DNA of 64,000 bases from Coriobacteriaceae bacterium (GCA_902835305.1 CADFMD010000005.1:82508-146507); one strand, 5' to 3'. Positions 24,867 through 33,745 are shown, counted from the stretch's first letter. The notes: generated by a model from the sequence alone, not told the origin. Program-made: numbers and translations.

Positions 24867-26192
24867 ATGAAGGATAAGCTCAATATTGTGATCGTTGGCG
24901 GCGGCTCCACGTGGTGCCCTGGCATTCTTAAAGCCCTGACCAAGCACATGGACATTCTGCCGCTGAACCGCGTGATGCTCTATGACATCGATGCCGAGCG
25001 TCAGCGTCCGATCGGCGAGTTTGGCAAGATCCTCTTCGCCGAGGAGGAGCCCGGTGTGGAGTTTGGTTACACCACCGATAAGGACGAGGCTTACACCGAC
25101 GTCGACTTTGTGCTCTGCCAGATTCGTACCGGCGGCTACGAGATGCGTAGCAAGGACGAGAAGATTCCGCTGCATATGGGAATCATCGGCCAGGAAACGG
25201 TGGGCCCTGGCGGCATGGCTTACGGTATGCGCTCCATGCATGACATGGTTGAGATCGTCAACGACGTTCGCGCTCATAGCCCGGAGGCGTGGATTATCAA
25301 CTACACCAACCCGGCTGCTATTGTGGCATATGGTCTCGAGCGCGTCCTGCCCGATGAGCATCGCGTCCTCAACATCTGCGACCAGCCTGTCAACCTCATG
25401 CGCTCTTACGGTCGCCTGCTCGGTCGCGATATGAGCAAGACGGAGCCCGTGTACTTCGGCCTCAATCACTTCGGTTGGTTCAAGCACATCTACGATGAAG
25501 AGGGTCATGACCTCGTCCCGCAGATTAAGGAGTACACGGAGAAGAACGGCTTCCTTCCTGCCGATGCCGAGCAGCGTGACCAGTCCTGGCTTGATACCTA
25601 CGCCATGGTCAAGGACATGCTCGAGGACTTCCCCGACTATCTGCCCAACACTTATCTGCAGTACTATCTGTATCCCGAGTACAAGGTCGCTCACCTCGAC
25701 CCCGACTACACTCGCTCCGACGAGGTTATCAACGGTCGTGAGAAGCGCGTGTTCGCCGAGTGCGAGCGTGTTGCCAAAGTCGGCACAGCAAAGAACTCCT
25801 CGGTTGTGCAAAACGACGCTCATGGCGATATGATCGTGGAAATCACCTCGGCCATTTATCGCAACACCAACAAGACCTTCATTGTCATCGTGCCCAACAA
25901 CGGCATTATCGAGGGTATGCCCGATGACGCCATGGTCGAGGTCGCGGCAAGCGTGGGCGCCAATGGCCCGCAGCCCTATGCTGTTGGCAAGATCGGTACC
26001 TTCTATCGCGGCCTTATGGAGAACCAGTACGCCTATGAGCGCCTGACTGTTGAGGCTTGGATGGAGGGTTCCTACGAGAAGGCTCTGCAGGCACTCACGC
26101 TTAATCGTCTGGTCGGTGACGCCAAGAAGGCTCGCAAAGTGCTCGACAAGCTCATCGAGGCCAATAAGGATTACTGGCCGGAGCTTAAGTAG
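24867..26192 (+). CDS. glvA: 6-phospho-alpha-glucosidase, GH4 (GlvA/MalH-like)
   Basis: A 441-residue NAD+- and metal-dependent GH4 enzyme that hydrolyses maltose-6-phosphate and related phospho-alpha-glucosides. NAD-binding IVIVGGGSTWCPGI is at the N-terminus. VGPGGMAYGMRS, INYTNPAAIV, NICDQPV (Cys/Asp metal-site region), FGLNHFGWF and PNTYLQYYLYP match GlvA closely along the whole length, ending ANKDYWPELK. GGAGGGACGG precedes the ATG. The adjacent PTS EIICB supplies its phosphorylated substrate. Confidence 0.93.
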   Translation: MKDKLNIVIVGGGSTWCPGILKALTKHMDILPLNRVMLYDIDAERQRPIGEFGKILFAEEEPGVEFGYTTDKDEAYTDVDFVLCQIRTGGYEMRSKDEKIPLHMGIIGQETVGPGGMAYGMRSMHDMVEIVNDVRAHSPEAWIINYTNPAAIVAYGLERVLPDEHRVLNICDQPVNLMRSYGRLLGRDMSKTEPVYFGLNHFGWFKHIYDEEGHDLVPQIKEYTEKNGFLPADAEQRDQSWLDTYAMVKDMLEDFPDYLPNTYLQYYLYPEYKVAHLDPDYTRSDEVINGREKRVFAECERVAKVGTAKNSSVVQNDAHGDMIVEITSAIYRNTNKTFIVIVPNNGIIEGMPDDAMVEVAASVGANGPQPYAVGKIGTFYRGLMENQYAYERLTVEAWMEGSYEKALQALTLNRLVGDAKKARKVLDKLIEANKDYWPELK

Positions 26193-26221
26193 TTAGTTCC
26201 ATAGCGCTTGATAACTGTTAT

Positions 26222-26252
26222 GGGGCGTGTGGGCTGTAGAGCTGCACGCCCC
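26222..26252 (+). terminator. Hairpin between glvA and the PTS gene
   Basis: GGGGCGTG (26222-26229) pairs with CACGCCCC (26245-26252), followed by GTTTCTTT. It may partially terminate or stabilise the glvA message, setting the glvA to PTS ratio. Confidence 0.5.
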
Positions 26253-26274
26253 GTTTCTTTAAGAGGGGTATCCC

Positions 26275-27837
26275 ATGAACAAAGATGAGCTGCTGGCAAA
26301 GTACCAGCGCCTGGGCAAAGTCCTCATGACGCCCGTGCTGATTCTGCCAATTGCCGGCATCCTTCAGGGCTTTGGTAATGCCTTTACCAGCCCCACTCTT
26401 ACGGCAGCTGTTCCCTGGCTTGCTGCTCCGGGCTTTGCGATTTTCTTTTCGATTCTCAAGGCCGCTGCCGGCATCGTTATGAGCAACATCCCGGTTATCT
26501 TCTCGATTTGTCTCGCCTATGGCTTCGCCAAGTCCGAGAAGGCTACCGCGGCGCTTTGTGGCTTTTTGGGCTACATGTGCATGAATTCCGTGATGGGCAC
26601 GTTCCTTACGGCGACTGGCGTTATCGATCCCGCGAATCTTACGACGGGCCAGAGCACGATCCTCGGCATCACCACGCTCGACACCGGCGTTATCGGCGGT
26701 CTTCTGGTAGGCGCAATCGTCGCATGGTTGCATAACCGTTACTACAAGATTGAGCTGCCTGCCGTGTTCTCCATCTTCAACGGTACGCGCTTTATCCCGG
26801 CGGTGACGCTGCTCTCATGCAGCATCCTCGCATTGGTCATGTCCTTTGTTTTCCCGTTTATTCAGAACGCTCTCGGTGCGCTGTCCGAGTTCATCAAGAC
26901 TACGGGTGCCTTTGGTGCATTTGTCTACGGCGCCGGCGAGCGCATGCTCCTGCCTTTTGGTCTGCATCACTTTGTCTATCTCCCGTTTTTCTTCACGTCG
27001 CTCGGTGGCGTCGAGACCATCGATGGCCAGACTGTTCAGGGCGCTATCAATATCTACAACGCGATCCTGGGCTCTCCCAGCACGCCGTTTAACATCGAGG
27101 TCAGCCGTTTTGTCATGAACGGCAAGGTTATCTTCGCCATGTTCGGCCTGCCTGGCGCTGCACTCGCCTTCTACAAGACGGCGCTTCCCAAGAATAAGAA
27201 GAAGACCGCAGCGCTCATGATTGCCATCGTGGTGCCTTGCATCCTCTCCGGCATTACCGAGCCGCTCGAGTACTCCTTCCTGTTTATCGCGCCCATCCTC
27301 TACGTGTTCCACGCTCTCATGGCTGGTCTTGCCTATGCGCTGACCTATATCCTGCAGTTCAACGTGGCCGGTTCCGCGTCCTTCGGCGGCCCGCTCTTGT
27401 CGTTGATCTTTAACGGCATTATGGGTGCAGCCAAGGGCTCCAACTGGCAGGTTATCCTGTTCCTCGGCCCCATCTACTTCATGGTGTACTACTTCGTCTT
27501 CAAGTTCATCATTCTTAAGAAGGACCTAAAGACCCCCGGCCGCGAGGAAGAGTCTGACGATGAAGCCGAAAAGGCTCCCAAGACCGTGATTAGCGACCTC
27601 ATTCCCGCTATCGTTGAGGCAGTGGGCGGCGACAACAATATTAAGTCTGTCGAGGCCTGCTTCACCCGTCTGCGCATCCAGCTCAATGACTGTGACAAGG
27701 TAGTTGATGACGCCGAGTTTACCGAAAAGCTCGAAGCGCGTGGCATCGTGCATGTTAACGGCGGCGTGCAGATTGTCTACGGCAACATGGCATCTAACTA
27801 CGCAACTCAGATGCGCGAGCTGCTGGGTATGGAGTAA
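26275..27837 (+). CDS. glvC: PTS alpha-glucoside EIICB (GlvC/MalB-like)
   Basis: A 520-residue membrane permease. The EIIC part (about 1-410) begins YQRLGKVLMTPVLILPIAGILQGFGNA and contains ITEPLEYSFLFIAP, typical of the glucose-superfamily alpha-glucoside branch. After an acidic linker the EIIB domain (about 440-520) has VGGDNNIKSVEACFTRLRIQL with the phosphorylated Cys. No EIIA domain is present, so a shared Glc-type EIIA elsewhere must donate phosphate. It forms an operon with glvA. Confidence 0.92.
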   Translation: MNKDELLAKYQRLGKVLMTPVLILPIAGILQGFGNAFTSPTLTAAVPWLAAPGFAIFFSILKAAAGIVMSNIPVIFSICLAYGFAKSEKATAALCGFLGYMCMNSVMGTFLTATGVIDPANLTTGQSTILGITTLDTGVIGGLLVGAIVAWLHNRYYKIELPAVFSIFNGTRFIPAVTLLSCSILALVMSFVFPFIQNALGALSEFIKTTGAFGAFVYGAGERMLLPFGLHHFVYLPFFFTSLGGVETIDGQTVQGAINIYNAILGSPSTPFNIEVSRFVMNGKVIFAMFGLPGAALAFYKTALPKNKKKTAALMIAIVVPCILSGITEPLEYSFLFIAPILYVFHALMAGLAYALTYILQFNVAGSASFGGPLLSLIFNGIMGAAKGSNWQVILFLGPIYFMVYYFVFKFIILKKDLKTPGREEESDDEAEKAPKTVISDLIPAIVEAVGGDNNIKSVEACFTRLRIQLNDCDKVVDDAEFTEKLEARGIVHVNGGVQIVYGNMASNYATQMRELLGME

Positions 27838-27867
27838 ACGACTCGCGTATCTATAAAATCCAGTATA

Positions 27868-27904
27868 AAAGGCGGCGGCAGACAATGCGTCTGCCGCCGC
27901 CTTT
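27868..27904 (+). terminator. Rho-independent terminator of the glv operon
   Basis: AAAGGCGGCGGCAGAC (27868-27883) pairs with GTCTGCCGCCGCCTTT (27889-27904). Beyond it TGTACTTCG (27927-27935) and CGAAGTACA (27965-27973) form another inverted repeat of unknown role. Confidence 0.8.
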
Positions 27905-28065
27905 GAGGTGCCCCGCGCACATTTCGTGTACTTCGGATACACGAAAACTGGAAAATCGTGCATTCGAAGTACATGAGATCGAACCACAGCTAAAGGAGTT
28001 GGCTTAGCCTGTCGTCAGGTAAGCGTCGCGACTGGAACGATAGACGTTTTAGAGGGAACCTCGCT

Positions 28066-29301
28066 CTACGCCCTTGCTCGCCTGCGCTCCCAGCGAGCCA
28101 ACTTAATCGTTACCAGCGTAAGCGCCCAGGCCACAAGCGAGAACGCGGCGCCCACGGCGCCCACGTACGCAATGCCAATGCTGCTTACCACGGCGCCGCC
28201 CACTGCAGTGCCAAACGAGATGCCGACGTTAAACGCCATGGGCTCAACCGAACTTGCGAGTACCATCGACTTGGGGTGGCGGCTGCGTGCCACGTCCATA
28301 AAGTGCGTGATGCACGACACCGAGAACAGGTACATGAGCAGCGCCAAGCTAAAGACAAAGACCAGCGCGAGCGGCATGGTGCCGCCCACGGCAAACAGCC
28401 CGAGCAACGCCGCAGCCTGCAGCACAAACGTCACAAGCAGTGCCTTCATGCCAAAACGTGCGTCGATCCATCCGCCCAGGATGTTCGAGATCAGGCAGAA
28501 CACGCCGTAGGCCATAAGCGTGGTACTCGCCTGAACGGTGCCCATGCCCAGCACCTGCTCAAGATAAGGCGTCACGTAGCCGTAGAACACATAGACCGAG
28601 CCTACGCCAAACAAAAAGATGAGCATGCCGGTGATGATGCTCGGCTCGCGCAGCAGACCTGCCTGCTCGCGAAAGGTGGCAGGCTCGTCGGTTTGCCCAG
28701 CGCGCGGCATAAACGCCACGAGCGCTCCGCAGATCAGAACGGCAAAGGTCAGCGTGCCGTACATGGCAACGTGCCAGTCGAGCGTGTCGGCCACAAACTT
28801 GCCGATCGAGGTCACAAAGACCATCGCCACGGAAAACGCACCATATACCACCGAGATGGCAAGCGAAGTTTGCTGCGGGGACAGAAGCTCAGGGATGTAC
28901 GTCACGCCCACGGCGAGCAGCGCACCCGAGACAGAGCCCAGGACAATGCGCGAGATAAAGAGCACTTGGAAGTTGGGTGCTAGCGCCATGACCAGGTTGC
29001 CGAGCACAAAGACGATGCTGTAGCACACGAGCAGCTGGTAGCGGCGGAAGCGGCCCGTGCTGAGCGCGAGCACCGGCGTCGCGATAGCGTAGACCAGTGC
29101 AAACACGCTGATGAGCTGGCCCGCTGTGGCAAGCGATACGCCGAGTTCCGTCGCCAAGTCACTTTCGATACCGATGACCACGAACTCGGAGCAGCCGAGC
29201 GAGAATCCCAACAGAACGAGCAGCGCCAGGCAGAGCCTGGTGCGCGCGGGGGAGAGCGCGGCGGCGGTCGACTTACTTTTAGACGTGGTTGCGGCGGTCA
29301 A
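28066..29301 (-). CDS. MFS transporter, drug/sugar efflux (DHA1/AraJ-like)
   Basis: A 411-residue 12-TM permease. The loop 2-3 motif is ALSTGRFRRYQLL. FSLGCSEFVVIGIESDLATELGVSLATAGQLIS in TM1 is typical of the arabinose-efflux/PbuE branch of DHA1 antiporters. The C-terminus is basic (RWERRRARA). No ATG gives the right N-terminus. I chose TTG at 29301, which follows GGAGTG by seven bases; the TTG at 29349 is an alternative. It diverges from the LpdD-IDI fusion gene, so export of a phenolic is possible but not shown. Confidence 0.8.
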   Translation of the reverse strand: MTAATTSKSKSTAAALSPARTRLCLALLVLLGFSLGCSEFVVIGIESDLATELGVSLATAGQLISVFALVYAIATPVLALSTGRFRRYQLLVCYSIVFVLGNLVMALAPNFQVLFISRIVLGSVSGALLAVGVTYIPELLSPQQTSLAISVVYGAFSVAMVFVTSIGKFVADTLDWHVAMYGTLTFAVLICGALVAFMPRAGQTDEPATFREQAGLLREPSIITGMLIFLFGVGSVYVFYGYVTPYLEQVLGMGTVQASTTLMAYGVFCLISNILGGWIDARFGMKALLVTFVLQAAALLGLFAVGGTMPLALVFVFSLALLMYLFSVSCITHFMDVARSRHPKSMVLASSVEPMAFNVGISFGTAVGGAVVSSIGIAYVGAVGAAFSLVAWALTLVTIKLARWERRRARA

Positions 29302-29397
29302 GGTTGTCACTCCAATGTCGCATGAATAAGCGGGATTCAATCCCTGCAACTCTAACAGAATGTGTCAGGTGCCTGCTCCCTTTGTCGCAGGCTGCGC

Positions 29398-29428
29398 TTG
29401 CCTGTATAGTCGCAATACAGGCGAAGAT
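29398..29428 (+). promoter_or_regulatory. Candidate MerR-type promoter of the LpdD-IDI gene
   Basis: TTGCCT (29398-29403) and GAAGAT (29423-29428) are separated by 19 bp. The dyad GCCTGTAT-N7-ATACAGGC (29400-29422) fills that spacer. The element at 30539-30569 matches it at 17 of 24 bases in the dyad region. Long-spacer promoters with a central dyad are the known targets of MerR activators, and a MerR gene lies in this locus. Confidence 0.6.
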
Positions 29429-29462
29429 GGTCTCGAGTAAACCGCGGGCGACGGGAGATCCC

Positions 29463-30410
29463 ATGGGTATGCATACGACAAAGGTTGCAGCGGGCGAGGG
29501 CAAGTTTGCGCTCGAGGCCCAGTTGACGGTGACGCCGCGCGGCATGGTGGTGTACGCCTGCTCGCCGGAGTTCGCGCACCTGGGCGCCACGGCGCAGGCC
29601 ATTCCGCGCCCCGAGCCCGGCCGCACGGCGACGGTGAGCATCTTGGCTGTCCCGTGCCATCGAGACGAGATCCCGGCGCACGATATCGCGGCGGTGCTGG
29701 CCACGCGCTTTGGCGTGCCGGTCGTTGCAAGCACGGGTTTTCATGTTGAACAGGCGAGCGGTGACGACCTCCAGCGCGTGCTCGACACCACCAAGGAGCT
29801 CATCGCCGCGCTCGAGGAGGCCGCCGCGCGCATCCTGCGCGCCGGCTGGGATGAGGGCGGCGCGGGCGCCGAGGTCGTGGCGGTCGATGCCGCGACCGGC
29901 GAGACGCTCGGATCCGTTGACCGCATCGAGGCCCATACCGGCGAGGGCATCCTGCATCAGGCATTTCTGACGCTTTTGGTCGAGGGCCAGGGCGAGGACG
30001 CGCGCCTGCTGCTCTGCCGCCGCAGTCCGCTCAAACGACTGTGGGGCGGCGTGCTGGCCGATGCTTGCGCGGGGCATCCGCTGCCGGGCGAGGACGTCGC
30101 CGCCGCCACGGCGCGCCGCATCAACGAAGAGCTCGGCATTACGCGCGAGCCCGACCAGCTCAAGCACCTCGGTCACGTGGTGTATCGCGAGGACCACGGC
30201 GACGGCCGCTGCGAGTGCGAGTGGTGCGAGGTCTACCTTGCCCATGTTGAGCCGGGTGAGCTGCATATCAACCAAGAGGAGATCTCGGAGGTGCGTCGCG
30301 TGGCCCCGTCCGAGCTCAAAGGCTATCTGCAGGGCCACCCCGAGCAGCTGGCCCCCTGGCTCCGCGAGGCCCTCAGCGACCCATCCATCCGTATGGCCCT
30401 CGCTATGTAA
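29463..30410 (+). CDS. Fusion of LpdD-like prFMN chaperone domain and IPP-isomerase-like NUDIX domain
   Basis: A 315-residue protein. Residues ~8-115 resemble, from memory, the LpdD-like domain associated with prFMN decarboxylases: GATAQA, TATVSILAVPCHRDEI and VVASTGFHVEQAS. Residues ~150-305 align with type I isopentenyl-diphosphate isomerase: His158 and His165 (HTGEGILH), His205 (GHP), Glu251 and Glu253 (ECE) match the E. coli metal ligands H25, H32, H69, E114 and E116; Tyr241 and Trp299 match Y104 and W161. The catalytic Cys67 position is Ala203, with Cys202 just before it. GGGAG precedes the ATG. IDI makes the DMAPP from which the UbiX co-substrate derives. Genes for UbiD and UbiX lie downstream. 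Isomerase activity is uncertain. Confidence 0.7.
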   Translation: MGMHTTKVAAGEGKFALEAQLTVTPRGMVVYACSPEFAHLGATAQAIPRPEPGRTATVSILAVPCHRDEIPAHDIAAVLATRFGVPVVASTGFHVEQASGDDLQRVLDTTKELIAALEEAAARILRAGWDEGGAGAEVVAVDAATGETLGSVDRIEAHTGEGILHQAFLTLLVEGQGEDARLLLCRRSPLKRLWGGVLADACAGHPLPGEDVAAATARRINEELGITREPDQLKHLGHVVYREDHGDGRCECEWCEVYLAHVEPGELHINQEEISEVRRVAPSELKGYLQGHPEQLAPWLREALSDPSIRMALAM

Positions 30411-30435
30411 CAAAGGTACAGCCCCTTTGTCACAT
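30405..30435. repeat. Short palindromic repeat overlapping a stop codon
   Basis: ATGTAACAAAGG and CCTTTGTCACAT arms surround TACAGCC. The TAA inside the left arm is the stop of the LpdD-IDI gene, so the repeat has replaced the natural gene end. Confidence 0.6.
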
Positions 30436-30440
30436 CCAAA

Positions 30441-30504
30441 CCGTCACAACATTCGATGAAAATCTCGAAATCGAGGAAAAGCGTTGAATGTTGTGACGGT
30501 TTTT
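30441..30504 (+). terminator. Terminator after the LpdD-IDI gene
   Basis: CCGTCACAACATTC (30441-30454) pairs perfectly with GAATGTTGTGACGG (30486-30499), followed by TTTTT. It separates the fusion gene from the permease, which has its own promoter. Confidence 0.75.
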
Positions 30505-30538
30505 GTCCAGGGGATCGCTTCTCATCCAAAAATCCCGC

Positions 30539-30601
30539 TTGACTGTATTGCCGCAACACAGCGCAACGTAAGGGGTGTCCGATAACGGGCGCCCCTTTTT
30601 A
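30539..30601 (+). promoter_or_regulatory. Candidate MerR-type promoter and leader hairpin of the permease-ubiD-ubiX genes
   Basis: TTGACT (30539-30544), 19-bp spacer, CAACGT (30564-30569). The spacer carries CTGTAT and ACAG half-sites around CGCAA as in the promoter at 29398. Directly downstream GGGGTGTCCG and CGGGCGCCCC (about 30572-30595, with G-U pairs) followed by TTTTT form a terminator-like hairpin in the leader, which could attenuate the transcript. Confidence 0.55.
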
Positions 30602-30653
30602 AGTGGCAACGTGGCTGCGAATCCGGAGCGCCCCCAACAAGAAAGGTGGGGAG

Positions 30654-32111
30654 ATGGAAGCGGAAAAGAAGGCGTTTAAGATCACCAAGCGCGAAATTGG
30701 CTTTGTGCTGGGTATCGTTGTCTTTTTGCTGGTGAAGTTTCTTCCTTTGGCGGAGCTGAGCTCGACGGTCGAGCTCACGGTCGGCGCCCAGACCTGTCTG
30801 GCGTTGACGCTCGCCACGGTGGTGTTCTGGGCGTGTGGCGTGGCACAGCCGGGCTTTGTGGGCCTGCTCTACTGCGCGCTGCTCGTTCTGTTCAAGGTGT
30901 GCGTGGACGACACGGGCGCCGCGAGCATCTCGGCGACGGTCGCCTCCACGTTTAGCTCGTGGACCAAAGCCACCATGTGGCTCGTCATCGGCGCCTACCT
31001 CATCGCCAGCGCGGTCAAGGAGTCGGGCCTGGGCGAGCGCATCGCCTATGCGTTTATGCTCAAGTTCGTGCGCGATGCCAAGTCGCTCATCATCTCGATC
31101 TTCGCGCTCACCTTTGTGCTGTCGCTGCTGATCCCGCACCCGTTCCCCCGCGCCTTCCTCATCCTCGCCGTCGTCTCGGTCATCGCCGAGTCCGCCGGCT
31201 ACGGTGACGACGACCGCGGCAAGCTCGGCTTCCTCGTGTTTGCCGCTGCCGCCCCGGGCTCTATGTTCTTCCTGACGGGCGACTCCACACTCAACCCGCT
31301 CGTTGCGCAGTACAGTGCCGAGGCCGGCGGCATGAGCCCGTCCTTTGTCGACTGGTTCCTGTACATGAGCGTGCCCATGCTGGTCGCGCTGCTGTGCACC
31401 CTGTTCCTAGGCCTCTTCCTCTTTAAGCCCAGCAAGGAGCTCGTTTACGATCGCGAGCAGATCGTGGCCAAGCAGGCCGCGCTCGGCAAGCTCTCCGTCA
31501 AGGAGATTCGCACCATCGTGTGGCTTGTCATCGCCATCGCGCTGTGGCTTACCGTCTCGGGCGATTACATCGGCTGGGTGACACTTGCCATCGGTGTCGC
31601 GCTCGCCATGCCCATCATCGGCGAGGTTCTCACTCCTGCCAGCTGGAACGCTGTCGACATCAAGTCCCTCATGTTCCTGACGGCCGCCATGGCCGTGGGT
31701 TCCGTGGGCGGCGCCACCGGCATGAACGCCTGGATCGCCGACGTCGTACTCCCCAGCTCCGTGCCCGAGAACATCTTCCTGTTCGCCCTGCTTGTCGCCG
31801 CGCTCTCCATGGTCATCCACATGTTCATGGGCTCGGTCATGGCCGTGCTCGGCGTGTGCGTGCCGGCGTTCATCAGCTTCGCGGCCGGCTCCAGCGTGAG
31901 CCCGCTCGCCGTGGCGCTCATCGTCTTTACGTCCATCAACATCCACTACATCCTGCCGTTCCATAACCTGCCAATCCTTATCGGCGAGGGCAAGGACGCT
32001 GGCGGCTACACCTCCAAAGAGGCTATGCGCATGGGCATTCCCCTCACTGCGGTCGTCTTTATCGTCGTGCTGGTCGAGGCCGCCTGGTTCCACCTCTTTG
32101 GCCTGATGTAA
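30654..32111 (+). CDS. SLC13/DASS-type anion permease
   Basis: A 485-residue polytopic membrane protein with about twelve hydrophobic segments and features of the divalent-anion:Na+ symporter family: paired re-entrant regions around FFLTGDSTLNPLVAQ and AMAVGSVGGATGMNAW, and a C-terminal INIHYILPFHNLPILIGEG. AAAGG precedes the ATG at 30654. It lies directly before ubiD and ubiX and probably imports the carboxylate they decarboxylate. This is inferred; DASS members more often carry di- and tricarboxylates. Confidence 0.8.
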   Translation: MEAEKKAFKITKREIGFVLGIVVFLLVKFLPLAELSSTVELTVGAQTCLALTLATVVFWACGVAQPGFVGLLYCALLVLFKVCVDDTGAASISATVASTFSSWTKATMWLVIGAYLIASAVKESGLGERIAYAFMLKFVRDAKSLIISIFALTFVLSLLIPHPFPRAFLILAVVSVIAESAGYGDDDRGKLGFLVFAAAAPGSMFFLTGDSTLNPLVAQYSAEAGGMSPSFVDWFLYMSVPMLVALLCTLFLGLFLFKPSKELVYDREQIVAKQAALGKLSVKEIRTIVWLVIAIALWLTVSGDYIGWVTLAIGVALAMPIIGEVLTPASWNAVDIKSLMFLTAAMAVGSVGGATGMNAWIADVVLPSSVPENIFLFALLVAALSMVIHMFMGSVMAVLGVCVPAFISFAAGSSVSPLAVALIVFTSINIHYILPFHNLPILIGEGKDAGGYTSKEAMRMGIPLTAVVFIVVLVEAAWFHLFGLM

Positions 32112-32206
32112 ACGGTTGAGCGCTTGGGCTGTAAGCAGCCGAGTGCTTGAACTGCGAGTGCCCGAGCGCCCCATCTATGAGCGCTGCGGCCCCATTACGT
32201 TACCAA

Positions 32207-32232
32207 GCCCGGCGGCATCCTCGCCGCCGGGC
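32207..32232 (+). other. Hairpin just upstream of the ubiD ribosome site
   Basis: GCCCGGCGGC (32207-32216) pairs perfectly with GCCGCCGGGC (32223-32232) around ATCCTC. No U-tract follows. AAAGGAG of ubiD starts ten bases later, so the stem could stabilise the ubiD message or block upstream decay. Confidence 0.55.
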
Positions 32233-32254
32233 ACTCTCCCGAAAGGAGCACGCC

Positions 32255-33745
32255 ATGTCCACTACCGATGCTTCCCAGATCCACGACCTGCGTTCTGCGC
32301 TCGACTTTTTGCGTGAGATGCCGGGCCAGCTGCTCGAGACCGACACCCAGGTCGATCCCGATGCCGAGGTCTCGGGCGTCTACCGTCACGTCGGTGCCGG
32401 CGGCACCGTTATGCGCCCGACCAAAGAGGGTCCGGCGATGGTCTTCAACAACGTCAAGGGCTTTGACGATGCCAAGGTCTGCATCGGCATGCTTGCCAGC
32501 CGCAAGCGCGTTGCCGCCCTGCTCGACCTGGACGAGGAGCACCTGGGCCTCGAGATCGGCAAGCGCTTCGAGAACCTGATCGCGCCCGAGCAGATCGCCG
32601 AGGGTGCGCACGTCGACTGCCAGGAGGTCGTGTACAAGGCGACCGACGAGGGCTTTGACCTGCGCAAGATCGTTCCCGCCCCCACCAACACGCCCGTCGA
32701 CGGCGGCCCCTACATCACCATGGGTCTCGCCTATGGTACGAGCCCCGACGGCTCCCAGTCCGACGTGACCATCCACCGCTTCTCCTGCGTCGACAAGGAC
32801 AAGCTCGCCATGTGGATTACCCCGGGCAGCCGTCACCTGGGCGCGTTCTTTGACGAGTACTGCCAGCGTGGCGAGGACATGCCCATCTCCATCTCCATCG
32901 GCCTGGACCCCGCCGTGTACATGTGCTGCGGCTTCGAGGCTCCTACCACGCCGCTCGGCTTCAACGAGCTGCAGATCGCCGGCGCCCTGCGTGGCCACGC
33001 CGTCGAGCTTGCCGACTGCGTCACCGTTCCGCAGAAGTGCATCGCCAATGCCGAGTACGTGCTCGAGGGCTACCTCATGCACGACGAGACCATCAACGAG
33101 GACGTCAACGGCCACGGCTACGCCATGCCCGAGTTCCCCGGCTACACCGGCGGCGCCAAGGTCTGCCCGGTGATCAAGGTCACCGCCGTCACCACGCGCG
33201 TCAATCCCATCATGGAGAGCTGCATCGGCCCTTCGCACGAGCACGTTTCCATGGCCGGCATCCCCACCGAGGCCTCCATCTACAAGATGGTCGAAACCGC
33301 CATCCCGGGCCGCCTGCTCAACGTCCACGCTGCCCCCTGCGGCGGCGGCAAGTTCGTTGCCATCATGCAGTTTAAGAAGTCGAGCAAAAATGACGAGGGC
33401 CGTCAGCGCAACGCCGCCATGCTCGCCTTCTCGGCATTCTCCGAGCTCAAGCACGTCATCCTTGTTGACGAGGATGTCGATATCTTCGATATGAGCGACG
33501 TGATGTGGGCCATGACCACGCGCTTCCAGGCCGACGTGGACCTCATCACCATCCCCGGTTGCCACTGCCACGTGCTCGACCCGTCCAACGACCCCGCGTT
33601 CGACCCCACGATCCGCGAGCACGGCATCGCCTGCAAGGCCATCTTCGACTGCACGGTCCCGTTCGACCTCAAGAAGAACTTCATTCGCTCGCAGTTCATG
33701 GAGATCGACATGGACAAGTGGGCTAGGGAGATTGCGGCGTTTTAA
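32255..33745 (+). CDS. UbiD-family prFMN-dependent decarboxylase, LpdC (gallate decarboxylase)-like
   Basis: A 496-residue cytoplasmic decarboxylase. The N-terminal part ETDTQVDPDAEVSGVYRHVG, then GGTVMRPTKEGPAMVFNNVKGF, matches my memory of Lactobacillus plantarum gallate decarboxylase LpdC, and similarity runs on through SDVTIHRF, EEHVSMAGIPTEAS-like EHVSMAGIPTEAS, CGGGKFVAIMQ and LVDEDVDIFDM. It needs prFMN made by UbiX (gene 110 bases downstream) plus metal and K+. Likely substrates are hydroxybenzoates such as gallate or protocatechuate. AAAGGAG precedes the ATG at 32255. The stop overlaps a repeat hairpin. Confidence 0.88.
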   Translation: MSTTDASQIHDLRSALDFLREMPGQLLETDTQVDPDAEVSGVYRHVGAGGTVMRPTKEGPAMVFNNVKGFDDAKVCIGMLASRKRVAALLDLDEEHLGLEIGKRFENLIAPEQIAEGAHVDCQEVVYKATDEGFDLRKIVPAPTNTPVDGGPYITMGLAYGTSPDGSQSDVTIHRFSCVDKDKLAMWITPGSRHLGAFFDEYCQRGEDMPISISIGLDPAVYMCCGFEAPTTPLGFNELQIAGALRGHAVELADCVTVPQKCIANAEYVLEGYLMHDETINEDVNGHGYAMPEFPGYTGGAKVCPVIKVTAVTTRVNPIMESCIGPSHEHVSMAGIPTEASIYKMVETAIPGRLLNVHAAPCGGGKFVAIMQFKKSSKNDEGRQRNAAMLAFSAFSELKHVILVDEDVDIFDMSDVMWAMTTRFQADVDLITIPGCHCHVLDPSNDPAFDPTIREHGIACKAIFDCTVPFDLKKNFIRSQFMEIDMDKWAREIAAF

